In this document: piece after piece, positions 22,200-33,690 of the stretch
Layout: the number at the start of each line of letters is the position of its first letter
Position numbering within the stretch: position 1 is the stretch's first letter
Source: Cordia subcordata
Taxonomy: Eukaryota; Streptophyta; Magnoliopsida; Boraginales; Cordiaceae
Direction of reading: 5' to 3'
Assembly: GCA_028554755.1 (NCBI GenBank)
Contig: JAPTOF010000015.1
Span: 3,348,001 to 3,412,000 of the forward strand
DNA length: 64,000 bases
Position numbers and translations under genes: made by a program
The notes under the pieces: generated by a model
What the model was told of the DNA's origin: nothing
Database searches by the model: none
What the model saw: the letters and a program-made list of their open reading frames with translations, nothing else

Positions 22200-23268
22200 G
22201 CAAACAAAACATCATGCAGATATAATGTTTGACCTCTCTGCAAGCTCAACTTGCATGTGCCAATTCCTTTGACTTCAACTTTATTGTTGTCACCTACATA
22301 TATCCATCTAGTTCCTACTGGAATTCAACGATACTCTACATAGGCCCCTCGGTATCTAGCTACATGGTCGATTACTGCTGAATCCACAGTCCATAAAGGT
22401 GAAGACATTTAGCAACACAATGCTATACACATATAAAATCATAAGAAGAAGATTTTGCTACCTTCTTGGGCTCGCTACACTTGTGAGCAAAGTGACCTAG
22501 CTTGCCACAATTGTAGCACTTCATCTTGTTTTTATCTTTCTTCTTCGGAGCATACTTGTGTTTGTTGTTGTGCTCTTTCTTGTTCTTCTTAGGATCAGAT
22601 TATTTCCTTTTACCCTTTCCCTTCCAATTCTTCCAGTTCCTCTTGCGCTAGTTGCCTGAGCCCTTTTTGGAGCTTAACTCAACAACATAGGTCTCACTCA
22701 AAGGCTTCACTACCTTTAAACACTCATCTTCCAGTACCACATGACGAGTGGCATCATCAAAAGTCTTGATGCCATCATTATGAGTCAAATTAACTTTCAA
22801 ATGTTCTCAGCTATTTGGAAGAGATCAGATCAGGGCTTTAACCTATTGCTCATTCGTGAGGAGATGACCAGAAGTCTTGAGCTCCCTAATCATCTTTGGC
22901 ATCTCTCTTAAATGTTGCTGCATGTTATGATTAGGTTTCTTCTTGTAAGTGTTAAACTTAATAGTAAGTTGATGCAGCTTTGTCACTGTAGTACCCTTAC
23001 ACTTCTCATTCAAAGCGTTCTACATTGCATAAGCAGTTAGGTACTGCTGATACCCATAGACTAGGTCATCACTTCCACGCTTGGTAAGTTTTCATGTTCC
23101 TCCTATGCTGGGCTGTTGCACCAGCCTCAAGCTCAATTATCACATTGTTAACTGCCTCAAATGCCTCTTGTTCCTCAAGAACATAACTTATCTTGAGCTT
23201 TCATAGGTTATAGTTATCACCATTCAACTTGTCACCCTTATTAAGGTCAGGTATGACAGTTTTTTAAG
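22200..23268 (-). pseudogene. C2 gag relic with zinc knuckle
   Basis: The N-terminus near 23268-23080 reads LNGDNYNLWKLKISYVLEEQ, the copia gag opening (FNG.NF..W...M...L), then continues in broken frames. The nucleocapsid CYNCGKLGHFAHKC (C-x2-C-x4-H-x4-C) is intact at 22477-22518 and follows a Lys-rich stretch. The middle 22700-23080 is full of stops. Confidence 0.9.
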
Positions 23269-23656
23269 TCATTTTCTAACATTTATAGAGACATCCATTA
23301 GTACATGCATATATTCAATGATAAGATTACTAATTAATGCAAGTTGAATTGATGGGAATCAAGCAAAGAAAGTGAACTAGAAAGGTCATTAAGTTCACAA
23401 TCATAGATCACTTCACTTTTTTTTTATAGACTTATCAACTTAATTTCATTAATGCAATACGATGTTCTATCTTAACATAGAACTCCCACAATTCTATTAT
23501 ATTCAAAATATAATAAAGCTTTATGCATAATTAAGTTAAGCATAAATAATTTAACAACATTATGGAGTCAACATAAAAACTTGCATAAGCAATTGACATT
23601 CATAGAATATATACAATCTAAACAAAAGAAACAGACTATATATATAAGCATGTGCA

Positions 23657-24004
23657 TCATTCATTATCACTATCTTTCCTATTGAGGAATTTTAGCCTTC
23701 TAGGAATAGAATCCTCGAATTTGACTTTCTCAAAGAGAAAATCAGGGTCATGCTTTGGTAAACATGAGGTGGTAGAAAGTTTCTTGTCAAAATATAAGTT
23801 AGAATTAACCCTCAACCTAGTGGTTTTACACACATTTAACCAAGTGTAATACTCTAAAAGCACATAGACAATGGTCTTATATCTCTTGCACACCCTTTTC
23901 ACCATATTCTTGGGTTTTCCTAGTTCCCAAAAACTCTCAAGGATACCAGCCCAGTCTCTTGGAAGGTTATTGAGCAATGCAAGATATTTTTCTTCTTCAT
24001 TCAT
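23657..24004 (-). CDS. Unidentified 115-codon ORF in the C2 leader
   Basis: An uninterrupted frame between the gag start and the primer site of C2, same strand. It opens MNEEEKYLALLNNLPRDWAG and is rich in Lys, Arg and Leu. No domain is recognised. Early residues (EEKYLALLNNLP) echo the YLLNNLP-type segment of copia gag, so it may be a displaced or duplicated gag piece. It could also be chance survival in a 2-kb leader. Confidence 0.35.
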   Translation of the reverse strand: MNEEEKYLALLNNLPRDWAGILESFWELGKPKNMVKRVCKRYKTIVYVLLEYYTWLNVCKTTRLRVNSNLYFDKKLSTTSCLPKHDPDFLFEKVKFEDSIPRRLKFLNRKDSDNE

Positions 24005-24566
24005 TATATACCCATTAAAATGACCTCTTGAATCTTTTTGTTTACTATCTTAACATGCTCAATTAATATGTGATCATTTTGCATCCTATATCTTGCTAGT
24101 TCATTTCTCAAATCCCTGAGTCCCTACCTCTAAACTTCAGCTCTTGGTACATTAGGAGTACGTATGACTCTTAGAGTCCCAGGAATCCGTCAATTCCTAT
24201 GACGCCTTCCATAGTCATTCACGACACTAATTCTGTGTGCTCGTGAATATGCATCATATTGTGTACTCTATATCTTCTCTACATATTTATTTACCTTCAA
24301 CACAAATTAAGGCAAAATAAATTTCTAAGAACTAGGAAATTGAACTAACTAATACACACACACACATTTATACATATTATAAAAATGATCACATTTTTGT
24401 CAATAATGTTGATATAAAACCAAAAAGTATAGTTTACAACTTAGTGGTATTTAAAGCATAATTATTTTGTAAGTCCAATTGCAAAACTTTGAGAAATATA
24501 TAATTTCCATTTTAGTAAGTGTCATAACATAGAAAACAGAGACTAAAAAACAACATAATAATGGTG

Positions 24567-24632
24567 TTAGATTGGTGGTAAAGGCACTGCCAATTATGCG
24601 CTAAGGTCACAAGTTTGAGTTTTTGCAGCAGC
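24567..24632 (+). mobile_element. SINE-like tRNA-derived fragment
   Basis: TTAGATTGGTGGTAAAGG resembles an A box region and GGTCACAAGTTTGAGTTTTT a B box, about 30 bases apart, as in plant SINE heads. No clear 3' body or A-tail was delimited. Confidence 0.4.
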
Positions 24633-24702
24633 AAGTTATTTTGACAATTTAACTTTTACACAGTTATGACATATAAAGAGACTACCAAACCAAGTACGAA
24701 GT

Positions 24703-24768
24703 AATCACATAGTCTAGTGGTTATCGTGTCAATCTAACATATTGAACGTCTCTTGTTTGAGTTTTGCC
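24703..24768 (+). pseudogene. tRNA-Val(AAC)-like pseudogene
   Basis: AGTCTAGTGGTTATC matches the D arm of plant tRNA-Val. TCAAT-CTAACAT-ATTGA forms a perfect 5-bp anticodon stem with a 7-base loop and anticodon AAC (24736-24738), and a degraded T arm (TTGTTTGAGTTTTGC) follows. The acceptor stem does not pair and the T stem is poor, so this is a pseudogene or the head of a tRNA-Val-derived SINE. Confidence 0.6.
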
Positions 24769-25278
24769 AACATGTCAACATAAATCATTGGACCTTTTTT
24801 TTTTTAATAAAGATAGCGGAAAAAATACAACTACTAGTCCTAAGATTTGGACCATGAACCTCTTAAAAACAAGTCTCCAAGTTAACCAACAAGCTGTAGT
24901 AATTTTTTTGTAAGAAAAATGCATCACTTTCGCACAAGTCATATTCTTCACGAATTGAACAAAAAAAAAATGATTCGGTTTTACAGCATACTAATAGAGG
25001 AAATAAACTAAACACTCGATTGACAATCTGCATATTTCATGGTTTGGAGACTCTTATAATCACTTTGTTCATATATATGCTACAAATTTGTATTTGCACA
25101 TTCAATATAACCCAATAACAACATTTTTCCAACACAATCAGTAGTAATTAACATATTATTAATAAGGAAAAAGAATAAAATAGGCCATATCTTTGCATTT
25201 TTCCTTCTATGAGATGTTTATCAAATTCATTCCTCTCAACCAATAATTACTCTCATAAGACAGATCAATCAAACACAA

Positions 25279-25290
25279 GCTCTAATACCA
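25279..25290 (-). other. C2 primer binding site
   Basis: Minus-strand TGGTATTAGAGC, two bases inside the LTR: the initiator tRNA-Met site of plant copia with one change. Confidence 0.9.
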
Positions 25291-25292
25291 AT

Positions 25293-25603
25293 TGAAAACA
25301 AAAATGAACAAGAACGCACTAGCCTCCCACAGCGTGAATTCCCTTGAATACTTTTTTACTGATCGTTGATCACCTTACAAGAAGATGATTGATGTTTTAA
25401 CAACACTAAATGCCTTTTTGTTCTAAATTTTGAGAAGAGAAATTTTTTACAGAGAGAATTTTCTTTAGAAAAAAATATAGAGAGAAGAGGGGAAAAGAAG
25501 TAGTAGTTCTTAGGCATATGTTATGCATCTATGTTATTTTATTAACTGCTAAGAAGCAGTTTTATTCTAATAAGGAAAACTGACAGTAGTAGTTTTTCTA
25601 ACA
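25293..25603 (-). repeat. C2 5' LTR
   Basis: 311 bases, TGTTAGAAAAACTAC at the outer end and TTTGTTTTCA at the inner end on the minus strand. The call rests on TG/CA ends plus the adjacent primer site; no second copy is in the window. Confidence 0.75.
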
Positions 25604-27813
25604 ACTATCTCCATGCCATATCCATTCAATATTCAGGTTGGGTCGACCCACTCATGGGCGCCCACCTGGATCCATTTTCTTTCATGAACCTTTTATGTCG
25701 TGCAACTACTGAGGCAAGAGAAACGACATTAGAACATCTAATACTAGAGCTCGACCATCTTGTATGATGGTGGTGATATTCACATACATTCTTTGTGTAA
25801 AAGAGTGAGAGCTTCAAACGGGTAGCAATGCAAAGACGATCACAGCACCGCCCGAGTACTAGCAGCGTCAATAGAACAACACACCATATATTACAGTGTG
25901 TACATATCCACGTCTTGTACGTAGGAAAGAACAAGAGCAGTACCCATTAGGATCAAGCATGCTTCGGTAGAGTCGAGACCAACATATAAAAGTTGAACCA
26001 TGACCAATCTGATGTTTTCCATCATCTGGATGATGTTCTTCATCGGATATGCCGCTTCCCTGCATCGCATACTTTTCATATTTGCTAGTAAAGCTAGCAC
26101 TCTTAGTGATTAATGTATGAATATAATTGGTTAATGTTTAAAGTCATAAATGAAGTTGTAAAATGTGCTAGAAAGAAGTGTATTCAAATATGTTAGTATA
26201 AAAAATGTGAGAAGTAATAATTTGACGTATACTAACTGAAGTGCACGTGTCTATTAGATATGTATGGTGTGGGTGATGCTAAATACATGTCAATTTTGCC
26301 GAGATGCTCAGAAGGGGCGTATCCGAGAGGAAGAAAAGAAGAACGGATGGCGTACTGGTGCCACCCATCTTGATGCTTCTATTGCCAAGTACTGCCAAAG
26401 CATTTCTCGTTTCATATTTGCCTTCATCGTCTCAGCTAAAAAAGAGATACTTTCCTGTAGTTCAAGTTTGTAAGAACAACGCTGCCCGATAGCTTTAAGA
26501 ATTTTCTTGCCCTACTTTCAAAGCGTCAAATATGCCAAGAATTATCATGGTACCGGAATTTCGCACTACCGTTTTAACTCAAAGCCTCCTCAACATTTGT
26601 ATTGACAACAACGTGCTCACCATGAGGCCCATCGGGACACCATGCACATCGGATCTCCGACAAAGTTGGTGAACCATGATGATTATCGGGCACCATGATG
26701 ATGATCGGGATGGTCCCAATAAGACGCCCGATAATGGTGGGTGGGCTCTTTCTTTTTAGTCGAGAAACCGATCACCCCTACCCGATAAGACGTCCGATAA
26801 TGGTGGGCGTTTACTGCTCTTTCTTTTTGGTAGAGAAGCCCATCATTCCGACGCCATACACGTTGAGGAAATTCTTGTTTTGTTTGCTGGGTTTCTTCTT
26901 TGCTCATCAAGGAGGTTTCATAATCATATTTATGAGCATCATGGTCGTTTGGGATGTTGTAGTCCAATAACTTCTCTAATATATGCTTTGGCCATCTAAA
27001 CGTTCAATCCATCTCGGCTCGTGTCTCTATCACAGGGTTAACTCGAGGACCCCAAGCTTTTCACGTCTCGAATCAACAACTATCCGAAAACGCAACTTCG
27101 TCAGGATACTTCGTACATCAAGCAGCACAAGAGTAGCTTTCCCTGGTTAAAAGAATTCCAATCCTTCGGCAATGGCGGTTCTCGTCGAGGGAGTACTTCT
27201 CGAGAAAAGACATTGTGCGTCTCCATCCACCTGCAAGTGAACACGAATTTTAGTAGCGTCAGTGGTCTCATGAAGAGCTTCATATGAATCCCCATTTTAC
27301 GCCGAGTATAGGGCGTTGATGCCTTCGTTCGAGGTACCCAGGCCCTGCTTATCGTCGAGATTGATGGTACATGTTTCTATTGAGCCATCAGGTGCAAAAT
27401 TTTATAGCGAGGCTGAGATTATAGAATGTGGTCGTCCATCAACGTTGATTAGATTGTAAGAATGTCTGAGCATTTTGGTCCAGGTTGTGCGCCATTCATG
27501 CCCAAGCAAGCACCAGTATCCTAATGACTGTGGTACCAGGCCTTCTTCTTCTCTGTAGCTTATGGCCAATAAAAAAGGAAGAACCACATAAAGCAGCAAC
27601 AAATACTTTAAAAACAAATCAGGGCCAAGCTATATCTATTTTAAAGATCGAATAGTAAGAATGGGAGATTCTGCATGTTAGTGACAATAGAATTACTCGC
27701 CAAAAACAGATTTTCAGGATATGCCTTTTTTGTAACTCTAGGACCTCATGGACTTATTCATCTGTGCCGTATGCAATCACCATAAAGGATCGCAGTAGGA
27801 GTTGATTTCGTTG
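25604..27813. other. K interior without recognised genes
   Basis: This stretch has more CpG and fewer A/T runs than its neighbours. Several short ORFs occur on both strands, none with a family I recognise. By position it should be the leader or gag region of K, but I cannot show gag motifs. Confidence 0.4.
26721..26860 (+). repeat. Two-copy tandem repeat, 66-bp unit
   Basis: Copies start AAGACGCCCGATAATGGTGG and AAGACGTCCGATAATGGTGG (26721 and 26787). Each continues through a GCTCTTTCTTTTT block and a GAGAAACC/GAGAAGCC block. Divergence about one base in six. Confidence 0.75.
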
Positions 27814-27833
27814 ATTCCCACAGACGGCGCAAA
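27814..27833 (-). other. K primer binding site
   Basis: Minus-strand TTTGCGCCGTCTGTGGGAAT. Tat elements commonly have TTTGGCGCCGTCTGTGGGA here; one G is lost. Confidence 0.75.
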
Positions 27834-27835
27834 TC

Positions 27836-28182
27836 TGATCCAAAAATGAATCAGATAAAGTATTGTTAATCATCTTCTCCAGTGAAATGATTGCAGAATC
27901 CTTTTTTCCGGAGACATTATAGACCTTCAAGGGAAGGCTATATGCCGATGGGGGTCCGGTGTTAGGCCCTCCAACGATCAAGTATGTATTAACTAATTAT
28001 ATGTATTCAAGAAGGAAAGAGAGAGAAAAGAAGAGAGAATGAGAGATTCTCTTCCTTTTAAAGGAATAGCTTACCTTTTTGTTAGTGTGCCAGGGGCTAT
28101 TTGTAAGGTGTTCCCTTGGACATGTGGTCTCCTTAATAATTATTGGGCTGTAAAACCATATTTGGTTTGTGTTAGGGAAGGG
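27836..28182 (-). repeat. K 5' LTR (right), first part
   Basis: It starts TGATCCAAAAATGAATCAG and aligns with 15767-16120, including a purine-rich GGAAAGAGAGAG block. It is cut at 28182 by A1 and resumes at 35689 as CATAGCC; after that the match to the left LTR fades. Confidence 0.85.
28178..28182. repeat. A1 target duplication, left
   Basis: AAGGG, repeated at 35684-35688. The left K LTR shows the unoccupied site GGGGAAGGGCATAGCC, which confirms the insertion point. Confidence 0.93.
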
Positions 28183-30154
28183 TGATATGTTGGTTTTGTG
28201 CGTGCTTGTGCATTGTATGTATATACTTATTTTGAGGCGTTTTATGCTTCATTTGGTGCATTAATATAGCATTTAAGCCATACTTATGCATATTAGGGTT
28301 TACATGTTCATAGTTGAGCTTAGAACTTAAATGCTACATTAATGCGCATTTATTGCTTGTTTTAGGTGAGATTTGGGAAGATAATTAGAGCTTGATTGAG
28401 GGTGCTTGGAGTGTGGAACAAATCCAAGGGTGTTTCGGACATAAGGGAATAAAGAAAAGTGCATTTAGAAGTAGCGCGAGGAAGAAGCAACCGAGCGTAA
28501 CGAGAGTTAAATTCAGAGCTTACAACCAAAAAAAGGACATGGACATATTTTGTACATGTTTTAGGGAGCAAAATATGGCTTGGAAGATCATTGGAAGTGG
28601 TACGAAGCCATAGAAAAAAATAGTATACGACTAAAGGGAAATGAGCAAGATGTGAACATTTTACTGTCAAGACAAGTTGACCTCCTGTCAAGGCCGATTA
28701 ACCTAGGCTGGATCAGAATCTTGGCCAATTTTGGCCGGTTGACTTAGCCACAAAGCCGGTCGACCGGCGAGGCCCCTGGCCCTACGTGTTGATAACTCTA
28801 TTTAAGCCAATTTTTAGCCATTTTTTAAGGAGAACACCAACCAATACACACACCCATCTCCCTAAACCCAAAATCAACCAAAAACCACCTCACACACTTA
28901 CTTCTAAACACATTTAACACTTGGAGTCAAGGATCCAAGAGGATCAAACACTAAGATTTGGGCATAACTCATGGATTGTAATGCTTGGCTATAGATAGAA
29001 TGGTATCTCTCTTTTATCCTAAGTCTCATTATGTTTGATTAAAGAAATGTAGAGTGATTACTCTTGTATTTGTGGATTGATTACTACTATTTTATAATGG
29101 GTACTTGATGGATTTATATATATATGCTTTGTGCTTAGGCTTTCAAATGCCATTTTACATACATGTCTATGTGTTTGTTGAAATACCTTAATGATGTAGC
29201 ATGTGTATATTGAAGTCTATTTTGCTATTAATCATTTCTAAATCATTATGCTAGCATGTTTATGTGTTTGTGTGCTGATTACATGAAGTGGGTATGACTA
29301 TATACATGTCTATGTGTGTGTTAGCATACTTAATTGCATAAATATCTTCTATTGCTTACATGTTAGGTACTATTTCTTAAATTGGTGTAATCTAAGCATG
29401 TTTAGGTGTTTTTGGTAGTAGTATCGGTCAATTTATCTTCGAATGCCATGCACTAGATGTGTATGCTTTACGCTCAATTGTTAATACCCGCTATTGTGAT
29501 GATGATCGGCGGTGTTAATGGTTAGCCTAGGTCCAGTCTCTTTTAGCTTTAAATCTAGCTAACGGGTTTCAAGGTAGGTTAGTCGACCTTAGACGGACTA
29601 GGTCTTGGCTTTAAATCCAGCCAATGATTTAGACGCTAGGGTTAGATCGATCTAAGTCACTTAGAATCCTAACTAGCTAGCCTTATGGCCCTAAGTTATA
29701 AAGACCACGCTATAGCTCTAGGTTAGTCGATGCCTAGGGACGGACCTGTACTGAGCTTTAGGGTTTAATTAGGAGGTTAATTAGGAATCCAGACGAGAGC
29801 AATTAAGTTTAATCCATTAAGTAACCCTAACAAGAAGCAGTAATCACCCATTTGCAAGCCCTAATCACCCTATTCCCTATTTCCACGTGTTAGCATCCTC
29901 TTAGATCGCTTGATTCCCCTATTTTATACACATATACCTCTTTTATTTCCTTGTTCCTAGTTTAGGTTTGTTTTCTCCGAACTCCCTTCAATCCCAAAAA
30001 CATAAAAACATAGTAGTTAGGGCTCTAACACAGCTCTTTAGGACGCACGTAGCTTATGACACTATAGATTTGACCCCGCACTCGCACACACTGTACTACA
30101 CATGACCTATGGGCTTACGGGCTATTTAGGCTTGTGTTCTAAAATAACATATCA
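28183..30154 (+). repeat. A1 5' LTR
   Basis: 1972 bases, TGATATGTTGG...CATATCA, homologous to 33691-35683. A 14-base palindrome GCCGGTCGACCGGC lies at 28755-28768, within a series of GTYGACY motifs. Confidence 0.95.
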
Positions 30155-30160
30155 AGTTCT

Positions 30161-30178
30161 TAGCGCCGTTACCGGGGA
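30161..30178 (+). other. A1 primer binding site
   Basis: TAGCGCCGTTACCGGGGA, six bases inside the LTR, differing at two positions from the usual Athila site TGGCGCCGTTGCCGGGGA. Confidence 0.88.
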
Positions 30179-30344
30179 GGTAACGATTGTTTGGTTTCTT
30201 TGTTTTTGTGGGTCTTAGCTTGTTACGTATTGTTTTATCTTTTCTTTTCATGTTTTCTTTATTTTAAATAACAAAAGAAAAATCAAGAAAAAAAAAAAGA
30301 AAATTTGTTATGATTAGAGAAGAGGTTACTTGTGTTAATTAATC

Positions 30345-31560
30345 ATGAATGATCCTAATGCATCATGGTGGTCATTTGTATCCTGTTCCCCACCACCCGA
30401 ACGTTTCCCAATGCATGTCATGTTTATGGAAATTGTATGCATCAAACTTTTTTTTGCCCCTATGATAATCCCCAACCTAGGGCTAGTACCAACTATGACC
30501 CCTATAGTCATGCATCATCTCATGCATCTTCATTGAGTAATCATGACTATAGCAATACATGTTCTTGTTATTGCAATCTATGTGGAAGCCATGCTTATGA
30601 TTCCAACACTTACCCTACTTTCTATCCTTATTCCCGATTGCATTAACGGCCAATGCCCCTAGCACTCATATGCCCATACGTGTATCCTCATCTTATCATT
30701 ATGATTCTTGAAAGCAACATCATACATCTATATATTGGGGTCAAGATGGCTCTTTATTTGATCTACCTCTATGCTTCGAGAGTCCATCATTCGCACTATC
30801 TTTTCCCACCCACCTATCCTCTGAGTACTATAATAGTTGTGCTTATATTGTTTTCAATCATGAGAATTCCCATTCCAACTCGGTAGAACTCTCATAATTA
30901 GGCCTCTTACGCATGATGAAAAGATTGAATATATCTTATCCCTCCTTCAATCTAACAAAGAGAGACTAGATAGATTGATGCAAATTGACTATCGAGTTGA
31001 GTGCTTTAGGAAAGAGATTGAGAGTAAGCAGCCTATTGTTAAGAATGTTAGGATGGCATTAGATTGGGTTGACGAGTTAGGAGAGAGACCTAAAGATAAG
31101 AGAAATAGGGAGGACAAAGATGATGTTTTGGAGAGACGTTTAGAAAAAGAGGTTGATGGAGAGCTAACATCTTATAGTGAGGATAAGAAAAAGCTTGATG
31201 ATAGTCTGGTTCTTAATGACTCTTATGGTTATGTTTTATAGGAAATAGTACCCTATTCTCATAAGCTTTTAATGTCTTCCATTAAGTCACATGAGCCTTC
31301 TTTTTCTTCTCAACCCACACATTCCACATACTTAGAGATTGAGTCTCATATTCATAACACTCATTTGCATTTCGAGTCTTCATTTAGGGAGTCTAGGGTA
31401 CACACCTCCCTTGAGCATTCATGCATACATGATCCCAAATCCTTTGAGTCCTCGTTGTCCCTTTCTTCTGTGCATACCCCTTGTGAGATACGTGATGATG
31501 TGATGACACCCACTAGTGATGAATGTAAGGATGTATTTGATAATACTTAGCTTAGTGATG
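30345..31560 (+). pseudogene. A1 interior coding relic (knuckle plus unknown block)
   Basis: The first block has an NYDPYSHASSHA segment followed by a decayed CCHC motif at 30572-30613 (CNLCGSHAYDSNTY: two of four ligands lost). The second block (30975-31550) reads DDVLERRLEKEVDGELTS, LNDSYGYVL then a TAG, and later THLHFESSFRESRVH, EHSCIHDPKSFESS and MTPTSDECKDVF. Both blocks are shared in order with B, where the knuckle is intact. I know no family for the second block. It has high Glu/Ser/His content and no membrane segment. Confidence 0.7.
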
Positions 31561-33680
31561 GTTTGGAGTCATCCATTGGGAAAACAAGACATCAATTTCG
31601 AAGGTTTTATATGATAAGTCTCTTGGAGTTGAGAATCATGGTGTTGAGGAGAATAGCTACTCTCAGAAGACACATAAGAAAGAAATTTGTGTGCTAGGAA
31701 GAACGATCTATGGGTCTCTTTGGATGTTTGATGATTCATTGATGGAAATAGAGCCCATTAAGATCGAATCCATCCTTTGTGAGAAGTTAAAACGACCTAG
31801 GCTTGGACATGTTATATCTTGTGGAGAAGAAAAGTGTAGTACTTGATAATCTCTTACCCTTGCTCTTCCTTCTCTGAGAATCGTTCCCACTCCTCTTTCA
31901 CATTCCGTTGAGTCTCCTTCTTTAGAATTCACGTTTGTGCCTTCAAGTTTAGAACACTGTCATCTAGGGTTAGAAATTACGTTTCCCATATTGCATGCAT
32001 TTGACTTATCTTTGAACCATGGGGATGGTGTATTTTTAGCCCTTAATTATGAAAAGAAGGCCATGGGGTCGTTAGTTAAAGAGCAAGTGGGGCATGTTCT
32101 TCCATGTTTGTGCATGACACCTTCCACATTTGTACACACTTTCTCTTTTGATAGTTCAGGGAGGAAGCTTGAAAACAAGTGCATTGAACATTTATTACCC
32201 ATCATTTGTTTCATGATCCTTTTCCTTCTATTGTCTGTGCGTGGTTGAATATCCAGCAATTTGTGCCTCTTAATTTTAACATGTATTACTCTAGCACTAG
32301 CGCTCGATTGGAGGCCTTAAATCCAGCACTACTAGGAGACACCTTAGAGATGTTTATATTCCATTTTGTTTCCTTATTTTCCTTTCCTTTTACTTGCTTT
32401 TACTTTTTAGTTATTCTCGCTCTTTACTTTCATTTTCTTTTTAGTCATTTTCTTTTTCACCTTCCCAAGTATTGATCCTTAACTATACTATTTTCCCTTT
32501 TTTCATACAGCTGGTTTATTTCTTTGATGATGCCAATGCGAGCTCACATGGAAATGTTACTGATAGCGTGCTTTGAGTGTTTATGATTTGTTGAGAGATA
32601 GGGATTAGTAATTGAATCATTATCCATTGGCATCGAAGAGCTTAAAAAAGAACACAAGGTTGTATTTATCCTTTCTTCACTTGTCCCCTTGTATCTACGC
32701 CATCCCCACCACCCTTACTTGCTTTGTGTTGCTTATTTTCTTGTTGAGTAGTATTGTTCTATTTTCTTGAAGACAAGCAAAGTTTAGGTTTGGGGGTATA
32801 GGAGTTTGGTTTTATTGTTTTATGCTTTGTATAGGGTAGATGTGCATTATATGCTTAAAATAGTGAAAATTTTTCAATTTTTATGCATAGAGAGTTGTCT
32901 ATCTCTTGTTGATTAGAGTATTGGCTCTTGCGATTGATTTAATCGATTGGTGGAGATAGGGTTGTATTGTGGGGAGTGAATGCCTCTAAGAATGCACCTT
33001 GTACCTACCCCATGGCTTGCTTAGAAGAAGAGTTTGAAAAAAAGGGTTTTTTGATATGAGTGCACCTTTCTTGATTGGTTCTTTTTTATGTGCCTTAGCC
33101 TTTCTTTTTTTTCTTTTTGCTCATGTTATGTATTGATGAAATCCAAAAAAAAAAAAAAGGAAAATGAAAGCTTGAAAACCCCAAAATATTTTAAAAATGA
33201 GAAAAAAGCCAAAAGACAACAAAAACATGAAAAAGTGAAGTGCATTGAATATTGCTTAAGTGACACAATATCGACTTGGCACAAGCTTATCTTTTCGTTC
33301 TATCATGTGTTGTGAATAAGGCTCTTTTGTTATTTATGAGCCATTGCATTTGTATATTCTTTCTCTCCTACCTTTGAGGCTTTGTGTACATTAGGAAGGC
33401 CATGTTAGTTAAAAAGGCATGAAGTATCAACATCCTATATGCATGAGTTAAAATCTCGAGCTTGTGATGGTTATAGCTAGTTGGGAACTTCCCGGAGGTG
33501 CGAGTCCTCTTGTGAGTAAGAGGAGGATCCCAAAAGACTTGGGGACCCTTTTACGAAAGAAACGACCCCTTCTTACTCCTTAGACCCTCTTTCATAGCAA
33601 ATCAATCCTCTAGACTCTTCTTTACCAACTTTGAGATAGACTTAGGTTTGGGCTTGCTTGGGGACAAGCAATGAGAAAGT

Positions 33681-33690
33681 TTGAGGGAGT
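33681..33690 (+). other. A1 polypurine tract
   Basis: TTGAGGGAGT directly before the 3' LTR, close to the TTTGGGGGAGT found in Athila-type elements. Confidence 0.85.

Larger units (their letters stand above)
19240..25603 (-). mobile_element. C2: Ty1/copia element, 3' LTR not found
   Basis: Minus-strand order: LTR (25603-25293), tRNA-Met primer site, a long 2-kb leader, gag with CCHC knuckle, GAG-pre-integrase, integrase, RT and RNase H. All are decayed by stops and small shifts. The 3' LTR was not recognised, so the left limit is set at the end of RNase H similarity. It lies inside the K element. Confidence 0.9.

Noticed and set aside
26264..26492. Two overlapping plus-strand ORFs of 62 and 69 codons
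   Set aside because: No motif and low complexity; nothing separates them from chance open frames.
28362..28691. 109-codon minus-strand ORF and its counterparts at 33843-34163 and 49497-49798
   Set aside because: They recur only because they lie in LTR copies of the A1 family, antisense to U3; no start context or motif supports a gene.
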